From contig JASUSO010000011.1 of the NCBI GenBank assembly GCA_030446015.1, positions 1 through 43,917 on the forward strand: 43,917 nt of DNA, given 5' to 3'. Shown one piece after another: positions 33,289-42,599 of this stretch. Each line of letters begins with the position of its first letter. Position 1 is the first letter of the stretch. The notes beneath the pieces are model-generated. The model was not told where the DNA came from. It made no database searches and worked only from the letters and a program-made list of their open reading frames with translations. The DNA comes from Methanobacteriota archaeon. GTDB lineage: Archaea > Halobacteriota > Methanomicrobia > Methanomicrobiales > Methanoculleaceae. A program made the translations under genes and the position numbers.

Positions 33289-33990
33289 ATGTACGAGATC
33301 GTTGAGGGGTTCCTGGAAGCAATCAGGCTCATCGTCACGCTCGACCCCAACGTGATGGCCATCGCCGTACGAAGCATCATCATATCGCTCACCGCAACGA
33401 TCATCGCCTCGCTGTTTGCCATTCCGCTCGGGGCCGCGATCAACTTCGGGACGTTCCCGGGCAGGAAGAGCCTCATCAACCTGATCCAGACACTCTACTC
33501 GCTCCCGACAGTCATCGTCGGGCTGCTGATATTCCTGCTCATCTCCCGCGTGGGGCCGTTCGGGTTCATGCGGCTGCTCTTCACCCCGACCGCGATGATC
33601 ATCGCCCAGACGGTCCTGATCATCCCGATCATGACCGGCCTTACGATCTCCGCGCTCTCGGGGGTCGACCCGGTGATCAGGGATACCCTCCGGTCGCTCG
33701 GGGCAACAAAACTCCAGTTCCTGACAAACGTCATAAAGGAAGCGCGGTTCGCGATCCTCGCGACCGTCGCGGTCGGGTTCGGGCGGGCGATATCCGAGGT
33801 TGGGGCGGCGATCCTGGTCGGCGGCAACATCGCCGCGGCGTCGTTTGCGAGTTCGACCCGGGTCCTGACGACCGCGATATCGCTCGAGACCTCGATGGGG
33901 AACATCTCCCAGTCGATCGCACTCGGGATCGTCCTCCTTGTAATCGCCCTCGGCGTGAACCTCGCCATAGCCGCGGTGCAGCACCGGTGA
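33289..33990 (+). CDS. tupB: Tungstate ABC transporter permease TupB, second operon
   Basis: 233 residues, about five helices (SIIISLTATIIASLFAIPLG, PTVIVGLLIFLLISRVGPFG, AMIIAQTVLIIPIMTGLTIS), with the coupling loop IRDTLRSLGATKLQFLTNVI. It is collinear with TupB at 21883 over its whole length, with an extra AAASFAS insertion near residue 183. The GTG of GGTGTAGAAG precedes the ATG, and tupC follows after four bases. Confidence 0.92.
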   Translation: MYEIVEGFLEAIRLIVTLDPNVMAIAVRSIIISLTATIIASLFAIPLGAAINFGTFPGRKSLINLIQTLYSLPTVIVGLLIFLLISRVGPFGFMRLLFTPTAMIIAQTVLIIPIMTGLTISALSGVDPVIRDTLRSLGATKLQFLTNVIKEARFAILATVAVGFGRAISEVGAAILVGGNIAAASFASSTRVLTTAISLETSMGNISQSIALGIVLLVIALGVNLAIAAVQHR

Positions 33991-33994
33991 TACC

Positions 33995-35071
33995 ATGATC
34001 GAACTCGAAAATGTCTCAAAATACTTCGGCGACACCCGGGTGCTCGACGGCGTCACCGGCAAGGTGAACCGGGGAGAGATCTTCGCCGTCATCGGCCCCT
34101 CCGGGTCGGGGAAGTCGACCCTGCTGCGCCTCATCGATCTCCTCGATACCCCGACGGGAGGGACGATCCGGGTGGATGGCACCGATATCCACACGGAGCA
34201 TGAGAAGAGCCTCTCCGTCCGGAGAATGATGGGGATGGTCTTTCAGAAGCCCGCCGTCTTCAACGCGACGGTCGCGGAGAACATCGCCGTCGGCCTCCGG
34301 TTCCGGGGGGCGGATAAAAACAAGATCGATGCCCGGATCAAGGAAGCCCTCGATCTGGTCGGCCTTGGGGGTTACGGACAGCGGCGGGCAAGGACGCTCT
34401 CGGGCGGAGAGATGCAGCGGGTGGCGCTTGCCCGGGCGATGGTGATCGAGCCCGAGATCCTCCTCCTCGACGAACCGACCGCGAACCTCGACCCGGTCTC
34501 GGTGGCGATGATCGAGGACCTGGTGGTGCGGATCAACCGCGACCTCGGGACGACGATCGTCTTCTCGACCCACGACATGTACCAGGGCCAGCGGCTCGCC
34601 CACCGGCTCGGGGTGCTGATGAACGGGGTGTTTGCGCAGGTGGGGACGCCGCGGGAGGTCTTCACCCTCCCGGCGAGCCGGGAGGTCGCCCGGTTCGTCG
34701 GGATCGAGAACATCGTCGAGGGCGTCGTCGTCAGCGAGAACGGCACCTCGGCCGTCGATGCGGGGGGTATCCGCATCCGGGCACGGTCGCCGTTCGGGGC
34801 GGGGGAGGCGATCTGCCTCTGCATCCGCTCGGAGGACATCCGGATCGCCCCGGCGATCCGGGGAAGAAGGGTCTTTGACGGGAACATCCTCCCCGGCACC
34901 GTGACCTCCGTCGTGCCGCGCGGGCCGTTCAGCAAGGTGACGGTCGACTGCGGGTTCTCGCTCTCGTCCATCCTCTCCTGGAAGAAGGTGGATGACCTGA
35001 ATCTCCGGGAGGGAAGGGAGGTCGTGGTCTCGTTCTCGCCGGAGTCGGTTCACGTCGTCCGGCGGGAGTGA
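33995..35071 (+). CDS. tupC: Tungstate ABC transporter ATP-binding protein TupC, second operon
   Basis: 358 residues, same length as TupC at 22583. Walker A GPSGSGKST (34-42), signature LSGGEMQRVALARAM, Walker B ILLLDEPTANLDP and IVFSTHDMYQGQ are complete. The C-terminal region (IENIVEGVVVSENG onward) is a TOBE-like domain. Last gene of the island, followed by a T7 run. Confidence 0.93.
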   Translation: MIELENVSKYFGDTRVLDGVTGKVNRGEIFAVIGPSGSGKSTLLRLIDLLDTPTGGTIRVDGTDIHTEHEKSLSVRRMMGMVFQKPAVFNATVAENIAVGLRFRGADKNKIDARIKEALDLVGLGGYGQRRARTLSGGEMQRVALARAMVIEPEILLLDEPTANLDPVSVAMIEDLVVRINRDLGTTIVFSTHDMYQGQRLAHRLGVLMNGVFAQVGTPREVFTLPASREVARFVGIENIVEGVVVSENGTSAVDAGGIRIRARSPFGAGEAICLCIRSEDIRIAPAIRGRRVFDGNILPGTVTSVVPRGPFSKVTVDCGFSLSSILSWKKVDDLNLREGREVVVSFSPESVHVVRRE

Positions 35072-35120
35072 TGACTGCCGGGTGTTCACGAGGATTGCAA
35101 CAAAATATCGCCCTTCACGC

Positions 35121-35127
35121 TTTTTTT
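35121..35127 (+). terminator. T-run terminator of the second tup operon
   Basis: Seven T, 50 bases after the tupC stop. A short inverted sequence (GAAGCCAGATGGCTTC, about 35135-35150) follows. Confidence 0.45.
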
Positions 35128-35224
35128 ACAACGCGAAGCCAGATGGCTTCTCAAATCCGCCTGCGCTCGCATCTCTCGTGAAGCAACGGGCATGCCGGGG
35201 ACGGGGCAAGCGGCCCGGCCCGGC

Positions 35225-36601
35225 TCACTCTTTTGCCGCAAGGTGCTTTCGCACCTCCACAAGGTGCCGGTCCAGCCGCCGCCGGAACTCCGCGGGATCG
35301 ATCGCCTGCGCCTCGTGGCCGCGGAGAGTCAGGATCCGGTCGGCCTGCGCGATCAGGATATCGAGCGACGAGGCGGCGAAGAGGATCGCCGTCTCCCCGA
35401 GCGCCTCGCGCCGGGTGGCAAGCAGGGTCGAGAGCGGCGTCACCTCGCCGCTCTGGAGGCAGCCCGGCACCAGCAGGTTCATCGCGGAACGGTCCTCGTC
35501 GAGGAGAAGAAGCGGCGATGCGGCCCGGAGCGCGGCCTGGATCTTCTGCGCCATCACGAGCGATCCGCTCCCCCAGCCGTAGGCCACCCGCGGACTCCCC
35601 GTCAGCCCCGGCGGGAGGCTCCCAAAGAAGAGGCTGACGTCTGCTCCGACCAGTTCCTGCTCGTTCACCTCCGCCCGGGTGACCCCATTGACGCTGACGA
35701 GCAGTTCCCGCCCGTCCCCCGCGGCGTGGTCGTCCTCCCCTGCGACGACCGCGTGGAGGAAGGTGCTCTTCCCCTCGGCGTTCGAACCCGCGACCGCGAA
35801 GACCTCCCGGCGCCGGAGACCGAGGCCGGTCACAATCCGGCCGCTCCCGGCAAGTTCCACCTCGACCGGGTCGAGTTCCGCCGGGCAGCGGAACGGGACG
35901 TGGACGCCCTCCTTCGGCCCCGCGATCCGGTGGTGACACCGGAGCGGGGTGAACCGACGGGCCGGGCGGGTGCCGTCGGCGATGAACGCGACGAGACCCA
36001 TCCCCGGCAAGGCGCGCCGGAGTTCCTTCTGGTCGACGGAGAGGTCACGCGCCGCGGCAAGCTCCCCGGCAGGCACCCGGCGCACCACGCGGTCGAGAGC
36101 ATCGAGGAGGGCCGAAAAGCAGTCCGCGACCTCCCTGACCGCGCCCGGCACCGGCGGCCCGGGATACGGGAGGGCGCCCCTGACGACGAGCCGGAGGGCT
36201 TCGCCGTCGATCCGGTTATCCCCATCCGGCCGCCAGAGGTCGGTCCCGATAGCGCTCCGGGACGCGACCAGCGTGACCGGCTCCACGTTCGGCAGGCAGT
36301 GACGGGGATGCTCCGTCCCTGTCCCGGCGATCGGGCCGAGGTCCCGCTCGACGGGGACAACCGCCTTGATCGCCTCGATCAGCACCCCGGCAGCCCCGTC
36401 CGCACCGGGACCGGACGCGCCCGGCGGGGCCGGGAGCAGCACCGGGAGGCTGAACCGGAGCGCCGTCGTATCGAGCGACCGGACGAGGTAGGTGTTGACG
36501 AGAGGTCTCATCCTCTCCCAATCGATACGTGCCCGGCCACCGGCAAGACCCGGGACGACCCGGCCGACCACCCCCTGCCAGGACTCCTCCGTCGTGCTCA
36601 T
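35225..36601 (-). CDS. ABC-class ATPase of the COG3044 type
   Basis: 458 residues, soluble. GTGTEHPRHCLPN and the nucleotide-binding GSNAEGKSTFLHAV, then LLLLDEDRSAMNLLVPG and TPLSTLLATRREALGETAIL, are the conserved blocks of a small group annotated predicted ATPase of the ABC class. The Walker A (GSNAEGKST) is a G-x4-GKST variant with Asn-Ala-Glu. No transmembrane partner is encoded, so it is not a transporter ATPase in the usual sense; a nucleic-acid or RNA-related role has been proposed for the family, not shown. It is convergent with the second tup operon. Confidence 0.85.
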   Translation of the reverse strand: MSTTEESWQGVVGRVVPGLAGGRARIDWERMRPLVNTYLVRSLDTTALRFSLPVLLPAPPGASGPGADGAAGVLIEAIKAVVPVERDLGPIAGTGTEHPRHCLPNVEPVTLVASRSAIGTDLWRPDGDNRIDGEALRLVVRGALPYPGPPVPGAVREVADCFSALLDALDRVVRRVPAGELAAARDLSVDQKELRRALPGMGLVAFIADGTRPARRFTPLRCHHRIAGPKEGVHVPFRCPAELDPVEVELAGSGRIVTGLGLRRREVFAVAGSNAEGKSTFLHAVVAGEDDHAAGDGRELLVSVNGVTRAEVNEQELVGADVSLFFGSLPPGLTGSPRVAYGWGSGSLVMAQKIQAALRAASPLLLLDEDRSAMNLLVPGCLQSGEVTPLSTLLATRREALGETAILFAASSLDILIAQADRILTLRGHEAQAIDPAEFRRRLDRHLVEVRKHLAAKE

Positions 36602-36697
36602 CCGCGCTCACCAGAGATTGGAGCCCCGGATCCTAAGGCTCTTTCTGCACGCCGCCATCCCCGGTCTTAAATATCCACGCAGCCCACCATTTCTACA

Positions 36698-37483
36698 ATG
36701 CAACTGACAGTCCTCGCCAGCGGGAGCAAAGGAAACTGCACCTATCTCCGGGGGGAGCGGGGTGCGCTGCTCATCGACGCGGGGCTCTCCGCTCGCGAGA
36801 TCCTCCGGCGCCTCGAAGCCGCCGGGGGAGACGCAACGCTCGTCGAGGGGATACTCGTCACGCACGAGCACATCGACCATATCCGGGGCGTCGACGTCCT
36901 TGCACGGAGGCTCGGGGTTCCGGTCTACGCGACCGGCGGGACGCTCGAAGCGTTCACCGCGAAGTGCGGGGGAACGGGCGTGAAGGTCCGGCGGTGCCGG
37001 TGCGGCGAGGCGTTCTCCGTCGGCGACTTCTCGGTCGAGCCGTTCGCCGCCTCCCACGACGCCCGGGAGCCCTGCGGGTTCTCTATCGCCGAAGGCGACC
37101 TCCGCATCGGCTGCTGCACCGATACCGGCACCGTCACCACCTCGATGTTCGATACGTTCGCATCCTGCGACGCCGTCCTTCTCGAGAGCAACCACTGCCC
37201 GGAGATGCTCGAAAACGGCCCGTATCCCGCCTACTTAAAGAGCCGGATACGGTCGAAGCGCGGACACCTCTCAAACCCCGACGCCGCCCGCTGCCTGCAG
37301 AGGCTCGCCGACCGTATCCACATGGCGATGCTCGCCCACGTAAGCGAGATCAACAACACGCCTGAAAAAGTGCTCCTCTCCGCCCTCGAAGGGCTCGGGC
37401 TCTACTCGGACCAGGTCGGGGTCGCCGTGGCGCCCCAGGACCCGGGGGCAATGCACCCGGAGTCCTACGGCTTCCGGCTCTGA
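36698..37483 (+). CDS. Metallo-beta-lactamase-fold hydrolase, YycJ/WalJ-like
   Basis: 261 residues. LTVLASGSKGNCTYLRGE is the YycJ/WalJ-type start, THEHIDH (55-61) is the two-metal HxHxDH motif, and GFSIAEGDLRIGCCTDTGTVT, LLESNHCPEML and LAHVSEINNTPE carry the later ligands. These enzymes are predicted nucleases or phosphodiesterases; the bacterial homologue is linked to DNA replication or cell wall control, which does not transfer to archaea directly. Two metals are expected. Stand-alone gene. Confidence 0.92.
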   Translation: MQLTVLASGSKGNCTYLRGERGALLIDAGLSAREILRRLEAAGGDATLVEGILVTHEHIDHIRGVDVLARRLGVPVYATGGTLEAFTAKCGGTGVKVRRCRCGEAFSVGDFSVEPFAASHDAREPCGFSIAEGDLRIGCCTDTGTVTTSMFDTFASCDAVLLESNHCPEMLENGPYPAYLKSRIRSKRGHLSNPDAARCLQRLADRIHMAMLAHVSEINNTPEKVLLSALEGLGLYSDQVGVAVAPQDPGAMHPESYGFRL

Positions 37484-37486
37484 GGG

Positions 37487-38746
37487 TCACGCCCGATAAA
37501 TGGTGCAGACCATCCCGATCACCGTGCCGGAGCCGTCGGCGATCGGGTCGCCGGAGACGCGGACGGCCTCTCTCGACCCGTCTCTCCTCACGAGTTCCGC
37601 GACCCCTCCGTACTCCGCCGACCGGCCCTCTCCCAGAACCTCCCGAGAGAGGAGCTCCCGGAGATCGGTGTCCGGAACGATCGACCAGATCGCCTTCCCG
37701 GCCAGGGCCTCCTGCGTGTAGCCGGTGAGGCGTTCGGCCGCCATATCCGCGATAACGATCGTTCCAGCGGCGTCGGTGGTGATCCTCGCCTCCCCGGACC
37801 CTTCCGCCCCCGGCGCGCCCAGTCCTACCGGGGAGTCCAGCCACTCCTCCGCGGCTTTACGCTCGGTCATCTCGATGTAATAGAGCAGCTGCTCAAGCTG
37901 CTGGTTCGCGCGCTCGAGCTCGGCGGTCCGCTCGGCGACGAGCTCCTCCAGGTGCTCACGGTGGCGGTGCAACTCCTCTTCCGCCTTCTTGCGCTCCGTG
38001 ATCTCCCGGATGATCACCATCAGGTGCATCTCCTGGAGCGGCATGACGCGGGCCTCGAAGTGCCGGATCTCGCCGGCATCCATGCGGCTGAACTCGAGGG
38101 GCGGTGCAGGGGTATTCGCCCTGACGGCCTCCTGCAACGCATCCGATAACGCCTCGCCAACCCCGGCGGGGAGCAGATCCTGCACCCGCCGTCCGAGGTG
38201 AGCACGGGTGATAAACGGCGCTTCCGCGAGCCTTCCCACCCTGACATCGAGGATCGTGCCGTCGGCATTCAACCGGATGAAGAGATCGGGGAACGCCTCG
38301 ATCACCGCCGTCAGTTCAGACGTCGCCTGCCTGAGGTTCTCCTCGGTCAGGACCTGCTCGGTGACGTCCCGGACGGCGAACAGGACATAGCCGCCCTCGA
38401 CCACCGCCCGCCGGAGCTCGATATCGCGCACCCTGCCGTCCCGGCAGACCACGCTGGAGACCAGGCACTCCCTGGCGCCCAAAAAGAGTTCCTCTCCCGC
38501 CCCCTGCACCTGCCGGCGGTACGCCGGGTTCGGGTGGGCACGCTCGTACCAGTGAGCGAGCGTCGGGACATCCTCCAGGGTATACCCGGTTATCCGGGTG
38601 AACGCCGGGTTCAGGTACCGGCCCCGGCCCTCACAGTCCACCAGAACAAGGCCGTCCGGCGCTTCGCGAAGGATCGAGAGGCAGGTATCCGCTCCAAGGT
38701 CAGGCGATTCCCGGGCGCCGTCCCGGGTTGTCTTATTTCCCGTCAT
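37487..38746 (-). CDS. PAS-domain sensor protein without an output domain
   Basis: 419 residues, no membrane helix. Three PAS-type domains: about 22-132 (GLVLVDCEGRGRYLNPAFTR), 146-260 (FPDLFIRLNADGTILDVRVG) and 318-419 (ITTDAAGTIVIADMAAERLT), with a coiled-coil (HREHLEELVAERTAELERAN) between the last two. There is no histidine kinase, GGDEF or DNA-binding domain; it ends with PAS3. Such proteins in methanogens probably signal through a separate kinase or by dimerisation. It faces the MBL gene tail to tail, three bases apart. Confidence 0.9.
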   Translation of the reverse strand: MTGNKTTRDGARESPDLGADTCLSILREAPDGLVLVDCEGRGRYLNPAFTRITGYTLEDVPTLAHWYERAHPNPAYRRQVQGAGEELFLGARECLVSSVVCRDGRVRDIELRRAVVEGGYVLFAVRDVTEQVLTEENLRQATSELTAVIEAFPDLFIRLNADGTILDVRVGRLAEAPFITRAHLGRRVQDLLPAGVGEALSDALQEAVRANTPAPPLEFSRMDAGEIRHFEARVMPLQEMHLMVIIREITERKKAEEELHRHREHLEELVAERTAELERANQQLEQLLYYIEMTERKAAEEWLDSPVGLGAPGAEGSGEARITTDAAGTIVIADMAAERLTGYTQEALAGKAIWSIVPDTDLRELLSREVLGEGRSAEYGGVAELVRRDGSREAVRVSGDPIADGSGTVIGMVCTIYRA

Positions 38747-38822
38747 CGTAACCGGTCCTCCACGGCATATCTGGTTATTCGGGCCTGCAGGCGCCGCTCA
38801 TAGGAGGTTTTTCCTTTAGAGC

Positions 38823-38882
38823 TAGATATATGCATCGTTTTGTCTCTCACCGCTATTTTCGAAATTAACCGATTTAACCGAT
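38823..38882 (-). promoter_or_regulatory. Promoter region of the PAS gene with tandem direct repeat
   Basis: On the minus strand ATATATCTAG-type sequence (about 38823-38832) is the likely TATA box. Upstream of it TTAACCGAT occurs twice without a gap (38865-38882, + strand reading). A regulator binding a tandem site is plausible. The rest of 38747-38996 shows no credible gene. Confidence 0.35.
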
Positions 38883-38996
38883 TATCCTGACAATCCCCCG
38901 CATTCAGGAGCCGTTTTGAAGCTGCCCGGGATCCCGGAGCAGGAATGTGGGCCTCCCGCCGGAGAATCCGCCCCTGCACCACGACAACCATCTTCG

Positions 38997-40172
38997 TCAC
39001 TCCCTGATCCTCAGAGCCTGCATGCAGTACTGATCCACGGACGTGAGGAAGACGGACCGTGCGCGTTTCGCCCGCTCTTCGTCCCCTTCGATGAAGTCGC
39101 GGAGGATATACTCCAGCGCCGTAGTGTAGTAGTCGCGCCCGGGAGAAGCCTTCTTCGCCTCTTCAAAGCAGAAGTAACTCTCCGTTTTGTGGTTGCACAT
39201 GACCTCGAAGGCGGCATCGAGCACCAGGAGCAGGTGACGGGGAAACCCCTTCAAGATCGCCAGTTTCCGGAATGTCGCATACGACCTCGGCTGAGACCCG
39301 AGGATCGCGAGTTTCATCCCATAATAGAGCGGTTCGAGATCATTCGGGAACTGCTGCATCATCTGTTTGACGACTGCGGCGGCGGCGCTCCCGTTGCGGA
39401 GTTCAACACGGGCGTTAAACGCTTCCGCGAGGAAGAACCGGTCGTCCGAGAACCGCTCCGTTGCATGAGCAAGGAGGTAGTTGCGGCGCTCGATCTCGCC
39501 GTCATCCTTCGTTTTGGCGATAGCGATGCGGTAGAACTCCGGTTCGCTCGGGAACCAGGTGAACGCCAGGTCCAGCATGAACCAGAAGATTGCATTCAAC
39601 CGGCTGTCTTTGCGATTGAAGAGCCGAAGGCGGTTGAGCGGGGCACGGGCACGCGCGAGGTTCAGTATCTCCTCGCGGGCGTGCAGTTCCAGGTCGTCCG
39701 GGCGAAGTCTCGACTTCAGGTTCTTCGCAAGGGAAAGGGCGTAGTAACAGTAGGCGATTGCAGCGTGGATGCGCCCGTCATAACCCTTGTTGGGAGTCAG
39801 GTAATCGATCGCCTGGTAGTAGTTGCTGGCGTCGATCAACTTCAGTGCCACGATCACATCGAGCGCCGCCCGCCCCTTGCGGCGCCGCTTGTTCCCCATG
39901 GCGTGCCGCAGCACCTTATCGAGAAACTCCGGGGTCGGCGCTTCGCGCCTGGCGTTGATAAGCGCAGACGCGGTCGCATCGATGAAGTCGTCGTAAGTCT
40001 GGTCGTCGAGCTCGGGAAACATCTTGTCGAGCGTGGCGGCAACGTGCCCGAAGAAGACCGGGAGGTTCCCCTCGACCTGTTCGGTGTTCTTTGCGATGTA
40101 ATCGTCCATGGTAGCCCGGAGCTGCTCGAGTCGCCTGTTCCGGAGCGCCTCTGGCTGCCACGCTTCTTCCAT
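38997..40172 (-). CDS. Unrecognised alpha-helical protein, possibly TPR-like
   Basis: 391 residues, soluble, almost wholly helical. Segments such as IHAAIAYCYYALSLAKNLKS, FYRIAIAKTKDDGEIERRNY and YYTTALEYILRDFIEGDEER resemble degenerate tetratricopeptide helices. No catalytic motif is evident. I recognise no named family. The start ATG lies 24 bases from a strong palindrome (40196-40217) that overlaps its expected TATA position. Single gene. Confidence 0.75.
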   Translation of the reverse strand: MEEAWQPEALRNRRLEQLRATMDDYIAKNTEQVEGNLPVFFGHVAATLDKMFPELDDQTYDDFIDATASALINARREAPTPEFLDKVLRHAMGNKRRRKGRAALDVIVALKLIDASNYYQAIDYLTPNKGYDGRIHAAIAYCYYALSLAKNLKSRLRPDDLELHAREEILNLARARAPLNRLRLFNRKDSRLNAIFWFMLDLAFTWFPSEPEFYRIAIAKTKDDGEIERRNYLLAHATERFSDDRFFLAEAFNARVELRNGSAAAAVVKQMMQQFPNDLEPLYYGMKLAILGSQPRSYATFRKLAILKGFPRHLLLVLDAAFEVMCNHKTESYFCFEEAKKASPGRDYYTTALEYILRDFIEGDEERAKRARSVFLTSVDQYCMQALRIRE

Positions 40173-40195
40173 ACCCGTATTGGTGGAGGGTCGAA

Positions 40196-40217
40196 GAGAT
40201 ATTTGTTGTTATATCTC
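40196..40217. promoter_or_regulatory. Palindrome in the promoter of the 391-residue gene
   Basis: GAGATAT-N8-ATATCTC, perfect 7-base arms, 24-45 bases upstream of the minus-strand ATG at 40172, on the likely TATA box. The remaining gap to 40451 holds the TATA-like AACGTTTATCC (about 40401-40410) of the thioesterase gene and no other gene I can support. Confidence 0.45.
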
Positions 40218-40451
40218 CCCGGAGCCTCTCTCGACCGGAGAAGAAGTTAGACACCGTAGATACCGCGTTATGCGGAGGGAACGCCGGGAAAGGCGCTCAT
40301 GAGGCGGGGGCGCAACATGACCCGTCGCCGGGGCTCCGGGCCCCTCTTTGGAAGACAGGGAATGAAACGAACCAAAACCTGTATCCGGAACAGGTACGCA
40401 TAACGTTTATCCCGATTGGCTCCAAACCCACCGGAAGGCAGGTGTGGTCAC

Positions 40452-40862
40452 GTGGGCTACATTGACGAACTAAAACGTGTAGGGAGGGACGCAAACCCCT
40501 TCTTCACGCTGATGGGCATAGAGGTTGAAGAGTACGGCGACGGGCGCGCACGCCTCAGCATGGAGGTCCGGCCGGATATGCTGAACGGCGCCGGGTGGCT
40601 CCAGGGCGGGATGTACGTGGCGCTCGCCGACGAGGCGATTGCGCTTGCACTCTACACGCTCCTTGCCGAGAACGAGCGGATCGCCACGATCGACGAGCAC
40701 ACCAGTTTCATAAAGGGCGTCAACACCGGGAGGATCGTCGCCACCGGGCGGGTCGTCCGCAAAGGCCGCCGGGTGGCGTTCGCAGACGGCGAGGTCAGGT
40801 GCGCGGCGGACGATACGCTGCTTTCCCGGACGTCGACGTCGTTCGCGGTCATCGAGGGGTAG
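40452..40862 (+). CDS. PaaI-type hotdog-fold thioesterase
   Basis: 136 residues from GTG 40452 (MGYIDELKRVGRDANPFFTL), preceded by a suitable AGGTGTGG. DMLNGAGWLQGGMYVALADEAIALAL is the hotdog helix with the catalytic-loop region, where PaaI enzymes read HxN..GxxHGGxxxxxxDxA; here the acidic Asp in ADEA is present and the usual His-Gly-Gly is Gln-Gly-Gly. It probably hydrolyses acyl-CoA thioesters; substrate unknown. It stands just upstream of pyrG with no operon link. Confidence 0.88.
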   Translation: MGYIDELKRVGRDANPFFTLMGIEVEEYGDGRARLSMEVRPDMLNGAGWLQGGMYVALADEAIALALYTLLAENERIATIDEHTSFIKGVNTGRIVATGRVVRKGRRVAFADGEVRCAADDTLLSRTSTSFAVIEG

Positions 40863-41000
40863 CACCGGGGCGCCCCGTCCAGCGATGCGCCCTTTGCGCC
40901 GGGAGGAATTTCCCCGGGACTGCTGGAACAATACATTCTCAATACCCGAGATCACATACATAAGATAGAGCATCCGGCACAACCGGAGGGGAACGAGAGC

Positions 41001-42590
41001 TTGAAGTATATCGTTGTAACCGGCGGCGTCATGAGCGGGCTCGGGAAAGGCATAACCACCGCATCCATCGGCCGCCTCTTGAAAAACCGCGGCTACCTGG
41101 TAACGGCGGTGAAGATCGACCCGTACCTGAACATCGACGCCGGCACCATGAACCCCGCCCAGCACGGTGAAGTCTTCGTCCTCTCCGATGGGGGGGAAGT
41201 CGACCTCGACTTAGGCAACTACGAGCGGTTCTTAGACATCAACCTGAAATCGATCCATAACATCACGACCGGCAAGGTCTACCGGAACGTCATCGAGAAG
41301 GAGCGGCGCGGGGACTTCCTCGGCGCGACCGTCCAGATCATCCCCCACATCACCGACGAGATCAAGCACTGCATCAGACGCGCGGCGCTGGAACCTGTCA
41401 ACGGCGGTAAGGTTGCGGACGTCTGCATGGTCGAGGTCGGCGGCACCGTCGGCGACATCGAGAGCATGCCGTTCCTCGAGGCTGTCCGGCAGATGCACGG
41501 CGAACTTGCACCGGACGAGATGATCCTGGTTCACGTCACCCTGGTCCCGATGGACACGATGGGGGACTTCAAGACCAAACCGACCCAGCACTCGGTCAAG
41601 GCGCTCCGCGAACTCGGGCTGCAGCCCGACATCATCGTCGCGAGGAGCAGCGACGTGATCGGGCCGCAGACAAAGAAGAAGATATCCACCTTCACCGATG
41701 TCCCGGTAAAAGCCGTCGTCTCCGCAAAGGATGCTCCCGACATCTACCAGATCCCGATGGAACTCGAGAAGGAAGGGCTCGCGGACGTCGTCTGCAGTTA
41801 CCTCTCCCTTGAGAACCGGGAACCCGATCCCGCGTGGTACCGGGTCGTCTCGAAGGAGTACACGAACCGGGTGACGGTTGCCATCGTCAGCAAGTACGGG
41901 ATCGAGGACGTCTACATGTCCATCAAGGAGTCGCTCAAGCACGCCGGGAGAGCGCTCTCCACCGAGGTGAACATCCGCTGGCTGGACGCGGAGACGTTCG
42001 ATCTCCGAGACCTCGCCGACGTCGACGGCATCCTGATCCCGGGCGGGTTCGGGAAGCGCGGCATTGAGGGGAAGATCCGGGCGATCCAGTATGCCCGCGA
42101 GAAGAAAAAACCCTTCCTCGGCCTCTGCCTCGGGTTCCAGCTCGCAGTGATCGAGTATGCGCGTCACGTCCTCGGCATCGAGGACGCCACGAGCGAGGAG
42201 ATGGGGGAGGGGACGCACGTCATCGCCATCCTCCCCGAGCAGGAGGGCGTCAGCGATCTCGGGGGCACGATGCGCCTTGGGAACTGCGACGTCACCCTCA
42301 AGGAAGGGACGACTGTTGCCGGCCTCTACGGCAAGACGGCAATCGTGGAACGGCACCGCCACCGCTACGAGGTGAACCCGGAGTTCATCGCCGAACTCGA
42401 AGGCGCCGGGCTTGTCTTCTCGGGCACCTGCGGGCCGCGGATGGAGGCCTGCGAGATCCCGGAGCACCCCTTCTACCTCGCGACGCAGTTCCACCCCGAG
42501 TTCAAATCAAGCCCGACAAACCCCTCCCCACCCTACGTCGGCTTTGTAGAGGCATGCAAGAAGAATAAATTAACATCAGAGGTCAGGTGA
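41001..42590 (+). CDS. pyrG: CTP synthase
   Basis: 529 residues from a TTG start that follows GGAGG by a normal distance (40986-40990). It makes CTP from UTP, ATP and glutamine. The synthase half begins [20 protein letters not shown] (P-loop at 10-17) with [19 protein letters not shown]. The glutamine amidotransferase half has the nucleophile Cys376 ([15 protein letters not shown]) and the His-Glu pair in [12 protein letters not shown]. It is the first gene of a run with GMP synthase, nine bases upstream of it. Confidence 0.98.
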   Translation: MKYIVVTGGVMSGLGKGITTASIGRLLKNRGYLVTAVKIDPYLNIDAGTMNPAQHGEVFVLSDGGEVDLDLGNYERFLDINLKSIHNITTGKVYRNVIEKERRGDFLGATVQIIPHITDEIKHCIRRAALEPVNGGKVADVCMVEVGGTVGDIESMPFLEAVRQMHGELAPDEMILVHVTLVPMDTMGDFKTKPTQHSVKALRELGLQPDIIVARSSDVIGPQTKKKISTFTDVPVKAVVSAKDAPDIYQIPMELEKEGLADVVCSYLSLENREPDPAWYRVVSKEYTNRVTVAIVSKYGIEDVYMSIKESLKHAGRALSTEVNIRWLDAETFDLRDLADVDGILIPGGFGKRGIEGKIRAIQYAREKKKPFLGLCLGFQLAVIEYARHVLGIEDATSEEMGEGTHVIAILPEQEGVSDLGGTMRLGNCDVTLKEGTTVAGLYGKTAIVERHRHRYEVNPEFIAELEGAGLVFSGTCGPRMEACEIPEHPFYLATQFHPEFKSSPTNPSPPYVGFVEACKKNKLTSEVR

Positions 42591-42599
42591 AACAGAAAC

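Noticed and set aside
35100-35160. Third full copy of the GCGAAG repeat after the second tup operon
   Set aside because: Only AACGCGAAGCC and a short GAAGCC-N4-GGCTTC hairpin are present; too short to assign to the family.
38743-39000. 85-residue minus-strand frame between the PAS gene and the helical protein
   Set aside because: It overlaps both neighbours, runs through the promoter region with its TATA box and tandem repeat, and has no recognisable composition.
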